Positions 19,838 through 31,294 are shown, numbered from the stretch's first letter. The stretch: DNA of 57,135 nucleotides from Chara braunii (GCA_003427395.1 BFEA01000096.1:364077-421211), one strand, 5' to 3'. The notes: generated by a model not told the origin, from the letters alone. Program-made: numbers and translations.

Positions 19838-20227
19838 GTGTTGTTTGTGACAAAGAAAGATGGCGGGGTCCGTATGTGTATTGATTATAAAAGATTAAAT
19901 GACATAACTGTTAAAAATACTGAGCCATTACCCAGAATTGATAATTTGCTGGATAAAGTTCAAGGTTGTAAGTACTTCATGAAAATTGACTTGAAGTCTG
20001 GCTACCATCAGATTGAGGTAGAATCAGAAGACCAATATAAGACTGTCTTTCGCACTAGGTATGGGCACTATGAATTCATTGTGTTGCCCTTTGGTCGTAC
20101 TAACACACCCTCAACCTTTCAGCGAACAATGAATGAACATTTTCGTGAGTGGCTTGATAAGTTTGTGGTTATATATCAGGGTGATATACTGATTTTTAGT
20201 AAAAGTCTAAGTGAGCATTGTGAGCAC
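19838..20227 (+). pseudogene. A2 reverse transcriptase, N-terminal half, cut by element B
   Basis: It retains GGVRMCIDYKRLND and KIDLKSGYHQIEV, so the first catalytic Asp missing in A1 is present. The FGRTNTPSTFQ box follows. The polymerase box reads YQGD (20174-20185) instead of YLDD, replacing the first of the paired Asp residues. Twelve codons further on the sequence is split by the B element after the target bases GCAC. The second half resumes at 28984. Confidence 0.85.
20224..20227 (+). repeat. Target-site duplication of element B, left (GCAC)
   Basis: GCAC before the B 5' LTR is repeated at 28984-28987. A1 has the uninterrupted site (GAGTACCTTC at about 10291-10300). A 5-bp AGCAC is possible if the final A of the LTR is counted as target. 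Confidence 0.75.
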
Positions 20228-21139
20228 TGCGAGGCCACTGCCTCTATGAGCCCCATTCAACCCCTTTTGGGAGCCTGTCGGCCGCCCTAAGTGAAGGCAA
20301 GCTCGACGAGGCCCGTCAGGGCCTTATTTCGGCCTCTGCGCAACTCAAGGAAATTCAGGCAGTTGCGCACCGCTAGTTGGTTGGGTGAACCCAGGCCTTG
20401 GGCCGCCTGTGTGAATGTATGTGAAGCAGGCCCTGGGCTGGATACGGGTACTGGGCCAAACACAGGCCAAAGGCAGTTGGGCACATGCAACCACCTCAGG
20501 CCCAAGGCCTGTTTTCGTCGAGCTGGGCCTCAGGCTACCGGGGCCTACTGGAAGCTTCCTGGGACTGCACACAGGCAGGCCACTTCGATATAGCAAAGGG
20601 CCTGCCTCCGTATTCGGCATTCGGGTGCTGGCCGCATGCTGCGCAAGCGCTGCTGCGCTATTTGCTGGCTGGCGTCTACGCTCTCACGGGCGAGCAGGGG
20701 AGGAGCACGCAGCCATAGCCGAGCTGCGTTGCTGTAAGTTGGGTGAGGCGCAGGGTGGTCCTTGGGTGCTAGTGGCATCTGTGTGTTGGGGAACGAGGTT
20801 GTGAGTGTGGCGAGAGACATACCTGGCGTGCAACCTTGGTCGCCATATGCTCGCACTTTGGGAATGTTGTTGACGTCATCTTTCGACATTCATAGTGTAG
20901 GCTAGATAGGATCTGCCACATGTAGTATGGGCGCCGAGCGCCAGATAGGATATCAACTTTGGTTCTTTGTTGATGATGATGGGACTATTTCAACATGGTC
21001 AATTTTGAACTCTTGGGGTGTTCTTATTTGGTGAATCTCGTGATGCAATTCTGTTGTTGGTTCGAGGTCACGACTATCTGGACTCATATGTATGATGCTG
21101 TTTGATTGCTGCAGTTCGCTATTGCTCATCTTCCTTGCA
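20228..21139 (+). repeat. Element B 5' LTR
   Basis: 912 bp from TGCGAGGCCACTGC to CTTCCTTGCA. A TATAGCAAAG at about 20589 is conserved in the 3' LTR (about 28428) and, as ATATAGGAAAG, in B3, and is the best TATA-box candidate. Rich in AGGCC/GGCCT words. Confidence 0.9.
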
Positions 21140-21154
21140 ATTTGGTATCAGAGT
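21140..21154 (+). promoter_or_regulatory. Element B primer-binding site
   Basis: ATTTGGTATCAGAG follows the LTR. TGGTATCAGAG matches the complement of plant initiator-Met tRNA over 11 bases. Confidence 0.85.
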
Positions 21155-22408
21155 TGTGGTACGTTTGGCGCTTGTCTTCTGCCTTATGCGGTACATACAT
21201 GCGGTCTGCTGGGCGAGTTTGGCCGTAAGTGGTGTGTAGTGAGGAGGGTGGAGACGAGTGTTTAGGCGACCCAGGAGGTGAGGGAATCGCCAGGAAGGCT
21301 ACGTGAGGTGAAATGTGGTATGGACAGTGTGATGAGAACTATCTAATGTGCGATTGATGCTGAGGTGGAACGACGAGATAATGCTGGTTGTGTCGATGCA
21401 GTGACTGGTCATCTCAATCGCCATTTGGTCATCTGGTGAGATTATCTCTGCGGTTGGGGGCAGCTATTTGAGGTACGTTGCTCTTAACCTTATCTACCCT
21501 CTCCGACACTTCTTACCGTGAGGTTGTGTGTTCCTTCTTTAGAGTCCTCTCATTGTGAGGTGTCGAGTGCACTCAACCTTGAGAGTCGGCAATGTTCACG
21601 TGGAGCATCTAAGAGAAGATGGGCGGAGCTTTCTGAAGGGTCCTGGACGAAGCACTGGGTCACGGTCACCATGCCAACCCACAGCGAGTAGAGCACGCAT
21701 GCCTTGCTGCTTATCCTTTGTTCGGCTGTTGCGCTGTTAGATGGGTACTGTTGGGCAGGCCAGCCCTTGAGGGAGACGAGACCGGGCGTCTTTAAATAAG
21801 CACAGGAAGGGGAACCATTGGCTGTGATCGTCGTCCGACTGCGACGTAAAAGAATTCCTAGAGTCACTTGGGGGCGGACGTTAAATTGCCTCTGGATCAG
21901 CCAATGGTTGTAAGGCTCGCTGCACGCGAGGATAATCTCGTGCAGGGCTGGCCAGCTCAGCAGATACTCCGGGCACATGGGTGGGCCGAACACACACCTT
22001 TAGACACGCAATGCCTCCGGATTGCTCAGGGACGCTGACGTCAAGTGATACTCAGGGGAACTAAGGGAGGGGTTGATTCCAGGTGATAAGTTCGAGAAAA
22101 TTCCATGCTGTCCTATCCACACAAATAATTTTATTTTTATGTTTTGATTAGTTAGGTGTACAACCATTGACATCTGACAGACATCATTAGTTAGAACTGT
22201 TTATTGTTCCTGGTGCTTCTGTTTGCGGACTAGTCAGACTAAAAATAGTTTCGTTTGTAGAAACCTGGACTTACGTGTTAGAACCCGAAGGTATCTGCTC
22301 TGGAATAGTCACCAATTAATTATTTATTTATTTTAAATTGGGCTGTGCACTCTCATGAGGTAGGCATCTTGAGTGACCTAGTGTAGACGGTGCACAGTGT
22401 TGTAGCAT
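21155..22408 (+). other. Element B 5' leader, no gene
   Basis: About 1.25 kb, homologous to the inverted leader 2529-3783 of B3. Short ORFs are open on the minus strand but are not shared as proteins, so none is called. Confidence 0.75.
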
Positions 22409-24394
22409 ATGAGCGACAGGGAGGACACACCACCGGACGACTGGATCTTGCGATCAGCTAGACGCCCAATAGCCCACGTGTCCTTAGGATCGGAGGGTGA
22501 TAGGATTCTGTTCCGCCAGCTTAGGGAGAGGCAGCAGCAGCAGAGGAGAGCTAGAGCAGCCGAGGCCAGCGGGGCTTTCGCTAGCGAGGCCGCTGCTACA
22601 GCAGTCATGGCCACTTCCGCTATGGTCACTTCTGCGCAGCAGACTTCCGAGGCCAGCAGTTCAGGTATCGTCGGGTCAACGGTTCGCGCAGACTGTGAGT
22701 CAGTCCACTGGCGTTATGGCAAGCCCGGCAGCAGTGTTGACTCCAGAGGATGTCGCCATCCAGCAGGCAGCCCTGCAAGAGACACAGTTACAACAGGCAT
22801 TAGGACAGATAAAAGCAGAGAAGGAGAAGATGATTAGAAGAAGAGCCAAGATGCAGCGAAGAGAAGCAGACATAGAGGAGTTAGAGACGATGGACCTGAC
22901 GAACATGGATGATGATGTGAGGGTGGTTAGGAGAGCCCTGCTAGGAGTAATAGAGATGCAGGAGCATCAGACTACCATCCTTCAGGATATCCAACAGAGC
23001 GTAGCCATTCTGGCAGAGCGTGCTCAGGCGGCACCATCACCATCCGGGCGTGGTGCCTAGCCCGTGCCATATCCTCCTTTTTTTGTCCTACCAGTGACAG
23101 GGGTATCCGCATATGTAGCCCCGTCATCGGTTGCGATGGTTTCCCTGAGCATGCCGCTGTCAGCAGGGGTATCAGCAGGGACTAGTTTGCAGGTTCCTGT
23201 TCAGACAGTGTTCACCCAAACTCCGTCGCAGGTTGCAGTCACCACGCAGCCTGCTGTATCACAGCCTGTGCAGCCGCAGGGCACACAGCCCCAGCAGCTG
23301 GCACAGCAACCTGTGTCACAGGGTCCACAGCTCGTAGTGATGCAGGGACCGGGACAGACACAGTGGGTTCCAAAGACGGCCATCGCCGCTTCCAAACCTT
23401 TCACAGGGGATAAGAGGGGCGAAGACCTCGACACGTGGTTGAGGGCAGTGCCGGTCTACGTCATGTGTAAACTTACCTTGCCGCACGAAGAAGTGCTTGT
23501 GGCTGCTTCCTACCTAGAGGGTAGTGCAACAAGATGGTTGAGTGGTTTAGTGCAGCTCCAGGGGTGTGGTCATGACTTCCGCGCTTGGGCGGTCACCCAG
23601 AAATTGGAGGACTTCCTGAAGATGGTGGAGGACAGGTGGTACGATCTTCAGGAGGCCCAAAGGGCCACTGATGCTATCCTGACACTGCACATGAGACAGT
23701 TCAAGTCAGTAAGGGAAGCCACCGACGTTGTTGAGCGTCTTATATGCGTCCCAGGGGTGCGTTATGACCCCCAGGTCTTACTTACCTCGTACCTGAGATG
23801 CTTTTCATTGCCTCTCGGAACCAGTTGGCAAGGGAGACCAACATCAATTTGCACAACTTTCCTTCGTTCAGCAAGATGGTCCTTGACCTCGAGGCTAAGA
23901 TAGGGCATGGACAGGCACCCACTACAGATGGGAGGAAGAAGACACTGCCTCCTAACTGGAAGGCGAAGGGTCGCTTAATGTTTGTCGATAATGATGGTTC
24001 CACTATCGAAGTAGACGAACACTTCCAGGAGGGAGTAGGTTCAGAGGCGGGCAACGTAGAAACTTCAGAGGGTGGAGTGGTCGCTGTCGTAGCTCAAAAA
24101 GGAAAGGCGAACGGTAGACGCCGTGGAGGTTCCCGGTCTAGGAGTCAAGTTGACCCCAATGCCCCTCCATGGGAGAAAGCGGGTCTTACAGAGGACGTGT
24201 GGAGAGACCATTACTCACGGCAGGCCTGTATTCGTTGTGGTCAATATGGCCACAACCAATTCAAATGCTGCAATAAGAAAGTGACAGAAAAGATCCCGCC
24301 TACGATGGGGCAGGTGTTGAGATCCTCTCATCCCGTTGGTAGCAACGTTGCCAGTACTTCAGGCAGTGCTCCGGGAAACACGTCGGGCCAGTAG
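22409..24394 (+). pseudogene. gag: Element B gag, broken
   Basis: ATG 22409 opens MSDREDTPPDDW with a Gln/Arg-rich N-terminal part. A frameshift near 22680 moves reading to the frame of QTVSQSTGVMAS, which stops at 23058-23060. The next part is a Gln/Pro/Val-rich linker leading into a Retrotrans_gag-like capsid region (FTGDKRGEDLDTWLRAV, YLEGSATRWLSG, EDFLKMVEDRW). A second shift near 23800 leads to the C-terminal part, with a basic stretch (GRRRGGSRSRS) and an intact knuckle at 24227-24268 (CIRCGQYGHNQFKC). Order and motifs are those of a Ty3 Gag. B3 is the only other copy here. Confidence 0.85.
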
Positions 24395-24453
24395 GAATAG
24401 TAGTTGTTCCTGCTAGTGGCGAGGTGGTGGAGATACCCTCACCATCTTGAGAG

Positions 24454-25740
24454 ATGGCCCAAGCTACTGACTCCGGCGTCGTCCCACAAGCACATTCAGA
24501 CTCTTCGAGCCTCTGTTCGATGAATGTGTTCGAGTCCTTAGAGGAGCTAGAGGTGGAGTGGTCTAGATCAGCCCCGCTAGCTTCTTGGACAGCACTAGTC
24601 AAAGCCCCGAAGGGTGAGATATTCGTCAGCGAGGTTGTTATTGGCAGCCGGAAGGCCGGGGCCTATTATGACACTTGCTCGACAAGGAACTTTATTAGGC
24701 GCGCGTGCGTTGAGAAGCTGCGTTTACAGGGGCGAGTGCAGCGCCTGAGTCGACCTGTGGAGTCGACCTGTGCCAACAAACAGCGCATGGTAGTCAATGA
24801 CTACCTCCAGGATGTTGAGTGTTGTTTCTCGTACGCGAGAGGGGAATTGAGACATCGCGTTTCGTTCCTAGTGAGTGACGAGCTCCCAATGGATATGTTG
24901 TTAGGTATGTACTACCTCTCTGTGGCACAGCCCCAGTTTGACTGGGACCGAAAAGTGGTCAAACACACTTTGCCAGGTGGAGGGACCACCAGATTACACA
25001 AGTTCAAAGCTAGTAGTCTGATTGAGTCCTACGGGTGCATGTGTGCGGCCGCGTTCTACAATTATTATAAGCAAAATCAGGAGGAGGGTATATACTTAGT
25101 TTATGTCTCTGCTGCAGGCGAGCCGGTGAAAATGTCGCCGGAGAGAGAGGGAGCAGTTGCCAAGTACCCTGATCTATTTGAAGAGCCGACAGGGGTTGTA
25201 GAGAGGGAGGTCGTCCACGCGATAGAGATTATCCCAGGGTCTAGTATCCCGAAAGGTAGGATCTATCGGATGTCTCCAGGCGAGCTTGATAAGCTTCGCC
25301 GACAACTCAAGGAACTCGTAGAGAAGGGTTGGATCCGACCGAGTGTCTCTCCTTATCGGTATACAATTTTATTTGTACTTAAGACGAAGGAGGGTACACT
25401 TAGGATGTGCATTGACTATAGGGGCCTCAATGCCATCACTGTAAAAAACAGAGAGGTCCTACCACGCATCGATGATTTGTTAGATAGAGTGCAAGTGTGT
25501 CGGTACTTCAGTAAGATAGATCTGAAGTCTGGGTACCATCAGATTGCAATCCGGCCCGAGGATCAACACAAAACCGCCTTTCAGACCAGGTATGGTCTGT
25601 ACGAGTTTGTGGTGATGCCTTTCGGCCTTTGCAGTGCCCCTGACACCTTTCAGCACGCTATGAATCGGATATTCCATGACTACTTGGATCGGATTTTTAG
25701 TAAGACTGTCGAGGAGCATGTTGCACATACTTATTTTTAG
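24454..25740 (+). pseudogene. Element B pol part 1: protease and RT N-terminal half, defective
   Basis: A 428-codon open frame. The protease site reads YYDTCSTRNFI: the DTG triplet is DTC (24670-24678), replacing the conserved Gly of the flap-side loop. RT follows with KGRIYRMSPGELDKLRRQ, GWIRPSVSPY, LRMCIDYRGLNAITV, KIDLKSGYHQIAI (first catalytic Asp present) and FGLCSAPDTFQ. The frame then passes through a local duplication. The YLDD box expected about 15 residues after HDYLDR is absent and the frame ends at 25740. Confidence 0.85.
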
Positions 25741-26722
25741 TAAGACTGTCGAGGAGCATGTCGCACATTTGGACAAAGTCCTCAGTCTCCTGCGACAGCA
25801 CAAGTTCAAGATCAACGGTGAGAAGTGTGAGTTTGGCCGCACCCGTGTCTTGTACTTGGGTCATGAGATCTCCGCGGAAGGGTTGAAGCCCGATGACGTG
25901 AAGGTGGCCAGCATTCGTGTTTGGCCAAGTCCTCAGTCTGTGACTGAGATGAGATCTTTCTTAGGAATGACAGGCTACTGTAGGACCTTTGTTAAAAACT
26001 ATAGTATAGTGGCGGCTCCTTTGACTGATTTGACGCGCCTTGACACCCCATGGGAGTGGACAGACGAGTGTGAGGCTGCTTTCAAGCATCTGAAGCATGC
26101 GTTGACGCACTACGAGGTCTTGAAACTTCCTGATCCTGATAAGGCATTTATAGTCACCACGGATGCCAGCCAATATGGCATTGGTGTCGTGCTCGCGCAG
26201 CAGGAGGGGCCAAAGTTGAGGCCTGTAGAGTACATGTCCAAGAAAATGCCGTCTCAGAAGTTGGCTAAGTCCACCTATGAGAAGGAACTCTATGCAGTTT
26301 ACAAGGCTCTGACCCATTGGAGGCACTATCTCCTTGGGAGGTTCTTCATCCTCAGGACTGATCATCAGACCCTGAGATGGATGAGAACTCAGCCTGTACT
26401 CTCTGACGCCCTCAAGCGTTGGATCGAAGTCATTGAGCAATATGACTTTGACCCTCAGTATCTGAAAGGGGAGTACAACAAGGTTGCTGATGCCTTGTCG
26501 CGTAGACCTGATTTCTCAGGTGCGGTGATTACTGAGTTTAATCTGACGGACAATGTTACTCAGTCTTTGGTGGAAGCCTATCACGAGGATCAATTCATGT
26601 CTGAGATCATACGCAGACTTCTGCCGAGTTCGAATTGGTCAATGGCTTGCTGTTCCTTGAGAAGGACGGGAATAAACGATTGTGTGTCCCAAATAGCGAG
26701 TCTTTGCGTAGTTTGTTTTTAG
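25741..26722 (+). pseudogene. Element B pol part 2: RT thumb, RNase H
   Basis: Reading continues in another frame from ILIFSKTVEEHV. It covers the RT connection (YLGHEISAEGLKPDD, SFLGMTGYCRTFV) and RNase H, with VTTDASQYGIGVVL, the YEKELYAV helix, RTDHQTLRWM and the closing ADALSRRPDF. The catalytic acids of a Ty3 RNase H are recognisable in TDASQ, KELYA and RTDHQ. A frameshift near 26625 separates it from integrase, and the last ~30 residues of the open frame are out-of-frame translation. Confidence 0.85.
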
Positions 26723-27330
26723 GTGAGTGTCATAATGCCACCGACCATTTTGGGTACAAGAAGACCGCAACCAATCTGCTGCAGTGGTTCTGGTGGCCCA
26801 CGATGATGCGAGATGCCCAGCTGTACGTGGAGACTTGTCAAGTTCGTCAAAGGGACAAGCCACGCACTCAGACTTCTCTTGGGCTCTTGAAGCCCCTTCC
26901 GATTCCGGAACGGCCTGGTGAGAGTCTGTCCATGGATTTCATGGATACTCTAATCACCAGCAAGAGTGGGATGCGTCACATCTTCGTCATCGTGGATAGA
27001 TTTAGTAAGTATGCTAGGTTAGTTCATGCCGGAAACAGCAAGAATGGAGTACGTAATCCGAATGTTCAAAGAAAATTGGGTTAGAGACTTTGGTTTACCG
27101 AGGTCTATGGTCAGTGACAGGGATGTCCAGTTTACCAACGAGTTGTGGAAGGCCGCTGCAGAGCAGAGAACTCAGTTCCAGATGCCTTATGGGAATCACC
27201 CAGAGGCCAATGGACAGGCAGAGCAACTCAATCGCGTTGTGCAACACCTGTTGAGGCACTACATTAACCCCAACCAAGTGCTCTCATCGCCAGCCTCTCC
27301 AACAATGTTGTACACAACGCCACTAGGGTG
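26635..27330 (+). pseudogene. Element B integrase core, broken
   Basis: The zinc-binding part shows ECHNATDHF and CQVRQRDK; the second Cys is Arg (codon at 26845), so the HHCC finger is incomplete. The core has SMDFMD (first Asp), VSDRD (second Asp) and GQAEQLN (Glu). The reading frame changes near 27035 and stops at 27329-27331. Motif order and spacing are those of a Ty3 integrase. Confidence 0.85.
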
Positions 27331-27984
27331 AGCCCGAACAGTTTACTACCGACTTTCAAGCCTAGACTACCCCTTGACTTTCTCCTTCCTGAGAATCAAT
27401 CAACTGCTGCACCGAGTACTTTAGAGTTTGCCTACAGATATGAACAGAAAATGCAGCAGGCGGTAGAGCAGATGCAGAAGGCACAGGCAGCAATGATAGA
27501 GTCTGAGAACAAACACCGTCGACCTTCTACCTTTCCGGTTGGAGACAGAGTTTCGGTAAAGTCCTCAGAACTGGGACAGGAGTACGAGATTTCCCGTAAA
27601 CTCATGCCACAGTACTTTGGACCATGGGAAGTCTTAGATATTGTCGGTACTGATCCAAATAGGCCATGTTATGTAATCCGAATCCCAGGTCATCTTCGTA
27701 CTTACCCCGTCTTTCACGCCTCCAAACTTGCACCATTCAAAGAAACTAATCAGTTTCCATCTCGCCGCTCAATGCTGCCCCCAACCATGGACGGAGAGGT
27801 GGACATCGATGATATCGTCGACCACAGAGAGCTGCCGGTATCAAGACGAACAGGCAGGGGACGTCCTCCGAAACCGAAGCTGCAGTACCACTTTCGGTTC
27901 CGACATCATACTGATCCGAAGGAGGACCGATGGTTTACCAGGGATGAACTCATGCAGACCGCTCCACAATTGGTAGCCCACTAA
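27328..27984 (+). pseudogene. Element B integrase C-terminus with chromodomain-like end
   Basis: A 218-codon open frame. It contains a Gln-rich helical stretch, the GPY/F-like LMPQYFGPWEVLDIV, and HLRTYPVFHASKLAPF, a sequence typical just before the tail in plant Ty3 elements. The end (YHFRFRHHTDPKEDRWF...RDELMQ) resembles a degenerate chromodomain, with a basic RTGRGRPPKPK segment before it. Such tails can steer integration to marked chromatin. It ends 82 bp before the 3' LTR. Confidence 0.75.
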
Positions 27985-28048
27985 GAGAAATCTCTGCAGA
28001 AAGGAAAGCGCCCGATGGTCGAAGGCTGAGCTTCTCAGAGGACTGTTG

Positions 28049-28066
28049 AAGCCAAGGAGGAGGGAA
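28049..28066 (+). promoter_or_regulatory. Element B polypurine tract
   Basis: The purine-rich AGGAGGAGGGAA ends directly at the 3' LTR start and is the expected plus-strand primer. Confidence 0.7.
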
Positions 28067-28983
28067 TGTGAGGCCACTGCCTCTATGAGCCCCATTCAGC
28101 CCCTTTTGGGAGCCTGCCGGCCACCCTAAGTGAAGGCAGGCTCGACGAGGCCCCTCAGGGCCTTATTTCGGCCTTTGCGTAACTCAAGGAAATTCAGGCA
28201 GTTGCGCAGCGCCAGTTGGTTGAGTGAACCTAGGCCCTGGGCCGCCTGTGTGAATGTATGTGAACCAGGCCCTGCTGGATACGGGTACTGGGCCAAACAC
28301 AGGCCAAAGGCAGTTGGGCACATGCAACCACCTCAGGCCCAAGGCCTGTTTTCGTCGAGTTGGGCCTCAGGCTACCGGGGCCTATTGGAAGCTCCCTGGG
28401 ATTGCACGCAGGCAGGCCACTTCGATATAGCAAAGTGCCTGCCTTCGTATTTGGCATTCGGGTGCTGGCTGCATGTTGCGCAAGCGCTGCTGCGCTATTT
28501 GCTGGCTGGCGCCTACGCTCTCACAGGCGAGCAAGGAAGGAGCACGCAACCATTGCCGAGCTGCGCTGCTGTAAGTTGGGTGAGGCGCAAGGTGGTCCTT
28601 GGGTGCTAGTGGCATCTGTGTGCTGGGGAACGAGGTTGTGAGTGTGGCGAGAGACCTACCTGGTGTTGGAAGCGTGCGACATTGGTCGCCATATGCTCGT
28701 ACTTCAGAATGTTGTTGACGTCATCTTTCGGCATCGTAGTGTAGGCTAGATAGGATCTGCCACATGTAGTCTGGGCGCCGAGCGCCAGATAGGATATCAA
28801 CTTTGGTTCTTCGTTGATGATGATGGGACTATTTCAGCATTGTCAATTATGAACTCTTGGGGTGTTCTTATTTGGTGAATCTCGTGATGCAATTTTGTTG
28901 TTGGTTCGAGGTCACGACTATCTGGACTCATATGTATGATGTTGTTTGATTGCTGAGGTTCGCTATTGCTCATCTTCCTTGCA
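28067..28983 (+). repeat. Element B 3' LTR
   Basis: 917 bp from TGTGAGGCCACTGC to CTTCCTTGCA, homologous along its length to the 5' LTR. The A2 sequence resumes at GCACCTTCGACTC. Confidence 0.9.
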
Positions 28984-30039
28984 GCACCTTCGACTCGTGT
29001 TAAATAAGTTGCGTGAAACAAAGTTGAAATTGAACCCCAAGAAGTGTGAGTGGGCAAAGTGTAAGGTATTGTATTTGGGACACGTTCTAGATGGAGAAGG
29101 AATTAAACCGGAAGACGCCAAGATTGCAGCTATTCGAGATTGGCCTAACTCACGCATTTTGACGGAACTACGGTCGTTCCTTGGGTTGGCTAACTACTAC
29201 GCAAATTCGTGAAACATTTTACGATAATTGTTGCTCCTCTTCGTAGACTGTTGAAAAAGGAAACAATCTGGAAGTGGGACCAAGATTGTACGTCTTCGTT
29301 TAAGCGTCTGAAGAAATGCTTAATTAATTATCCGGTCTTAAGAGTTGCTGATTTTTCTTTGCTCTTTGTTGTTACCACCGACGCCAGTCACTACGGGATA
29401 GGTGTTGTACTCCAAAAGGATGATGGGAATGGATACAGGCCTGTTTAGTTTATGTCTCGAGGACTGCCTAGTGAGAAGGTCGCCACTTCCACGTATGAAA
29501 GAGAGTTGTTCGCTTTCCGGGAAGCTTTGAGCCATTGACGCCATTATCTCCTAGGTCGCCACTTGAAAATGTACTCAGATCATGAGACACTCCGCTGGGT
29601 AAAAACGCAAGCCCAAATGACCCCTAAATTGACAAGGTGGGCCGCGAAAATTGATCAATATGATTTTGAACTAAAGCCAGTAGAAGGTAAGTACAACTTT
29701 GTTGCTGACGCATTGAGTTGAAGATCTAACTTTTTCGGTGCCATTATAACGTACTTAGACATAGGCGCTGGCATTCAAGATAAGATTAAGTATGCATATT
29801 CCACTGATCTTGTTTATTCCACTATACTAAAACGTATTCAAGACGTGCCACATGAGTTTTCTGACTTTCGCGTAACTAAAGGACTGTTGTTTGAAAGAAT
29901 TGATGTGCATGCTAGCCTTTGTATTCCAGAGAAGGAAGAGATAAGAAGTGTGATCTTGGGGGAATGCCATGATACTGAAGGCCATTTCGGGTGGAAAAAG
30001 ACCTATGCTAACCTCTTGCATTCCCACACCTGGCCTTGA
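28984..30039 (+). pseudogene. A2 RT C-terminal half and RNase H, broken
   Basis: It continues the A2 RT after element B with LNKLRETKLKLNPKKCEW and YLGHVLDGEGIKPED. A 1-bp loss near 29202 shifts the frame (LANYYANS then stop). The next frame has KWDQDCTSSFKRL, absent from A1 by a 39-bp deletion. RNase H (VVTTDASHYGIGVV) is then cut by stops near 29446, 29536 and 29718. It ends at TGA 30037-30039, after the ECHDTEGHFGW half of the integrase finger. Confidence 0.85.
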
Positions 30040-30522
30040 ATGAAACCTAATTGCATTTCGTATGTGCAAGGTTGTCAAGTGTGTCAGCGAAACAAGAGCA
30101 CCACACAACCTCCTCTTGGTGTATTAAAGACATTGCCTATCCCCAAAGGTCCTGGAGACTCTGTGTCTATTGATTTCATAGACGCTAAGGTAAAAAGCAG
30201 GAATGGGAAACGCCAAGTTGTGGTAATTGTTGACAGATTCAATAAGATTGTTGTCTTTATAGCGTTATCTACGAAAGCTAGGACTTACTTAGTGATTCGG
30301 GAATTCTTTAGCCACTGGGTAAAAGACTACGGTTATCCCTTGACTATTGTTAATGACAGAGACTCTCAGTTCACCAGTGAACAATGGCAACAACTAATGA
30401 ACGTCTATGGCTTCAAATTAACAATGTCGTTAGGAAGACATCCTGAAACGAACAGGCAAACTGAGCAAATTAACAAGATTCTGCAGCAAATGCTACGTAT
30501 ATATTCGTCCCGACCAGATTGA
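30040..30522 (+). pseudogene. A2 integrase core
   Basis: A 160-codon frame with the zinc-finger cysteines intact (QGCQVCQRN), unlike A1. First Asp in SIDFID, second in VNDRDS, Glu in QTEQIN. It stops at 30520-30522, as A1 does at the corresponding site (SSRPD then stop), so this stop or an upstream shift is shared by A1 and A2. Confidence 0.85.
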
Positions 30523-30535
30523 CCGGGATGAACAT

Positions 30536-31258
30536 TTGCCCAAAGTTGTAAGTGCCTACAATAATTTTGTGCACTTATCCACTTCTAGAACTCCGATGGA
30601 GTTACATTTGGGATGGCATCCCCGCAGACCTCTAGATTGTCTACATCTGGATTAAGTACATAAACTTCCGCCAGAAATTAGGGAATTTACAGTGCAGTAT
30701 TAAAAAGACTTGGAAAAGGTGAAATAAAATATAATGGAGGCACAAAATTAAATGATCGAACAGGCTAACAAACATCGAAGACATTCTCGATTTGTTGTAG
30801 GCGATCTCGTATGGGTGAAATCCAAAGAATTTATTCCCGAGGAAAACATTTTCCAGAAGTTGTTACCTGCCTACAGGGGACCTTGGCAAGTATTGGATGT
30901 GATAGGAGACGTAGATGGTCCCTCCTACGTTATTGAGACTTCTCCACACTTGCATAGATACTCTGTATTCCATGCATCAAAGCTCTTACCTTGCCTGACT
31001 AACGAACTATTTCCCAGTCAAAGAATAACAATTCCTCCAAATATGGATGAAAAATTTGATCTTTATAAAATCATTGCTGAAAGTACTATTCAAACTGGGC
31101 GCAGAGGTAGACCTCAGCGGCAATATAAAGTCAGATTTGCATATCAGGATCCAAGTGAAGACCACTGGTACCATAGGGAAGAGCTAATGGAATCTGCATC
31201 AAACATAATGTCCTACTATGAAAGAGCAAGAAGAGGTGCTAATATTGTAGACCGATAA
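30536..31258 (+). pseudogene. A2 integrase C-terminus with chromodomain-like end
   Basis: After several stops between 30650 and 30735 the frame is open from 30752 (168 codons). It shows VVGDLVWVKSKEF, the GPY/F-like LLPAYRGPWQVLDV, RYSVFHASKLLP, and a tail with GRRGRPQRQYKVRF, DPSEDHWYHREEL and MSYYERARR. The tail has the layout of a degenerate chromodomain and ends 36 bp before LTR3. A1 keeps only part of this because of a frameshift near 12240. Confidence 0.75.
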
Positions 31259-31294
31259 GTGTTTCTAAGAAAACTTCGAAATTAGGCCGGCGAG

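Larger units (their letters stand above)
20228..28983 (+). mobile_element. Complete nested family B Ty3/gypsy element
   Basis: 5' LTR 20228-21139, PBS, leader, gag (22409-24394), protease/RT/RNase H/integrase (24454-27984), polypurine tract (28051-28066), 3' LTR 28067-28983. It sits inside the RT domain of A2 with short direct repeats on both sides. Comparing the first ~240 bases of the two LTRs by eye gives roughly 15 differences, so the insertion is not recent. Several frames are broken, so it is complete in structure but not coding-competent. Confidence 0.9.
13654..31258 (+). mobile_element. A2 internal region, interrupted by a foldback element and by element B
   Basis: A2 leader sequence runs to 13863, resumes at 16208, and continues through gag, protease and RT to 20227. 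It resumes at 28984 and ends with the integrase C-terminus at 31258, before LTR3. Removing the two insertions gives the same order as A1. Many stops make it a dead copy. Confidence 0.85.

Noticed and set aside
25480-26440. Minus-strand ORFs of 120 and 159 codons opposite B pol
   Set aside because: Antisense shadows of RT and RNase H whose motifs are clear on the plus strand.
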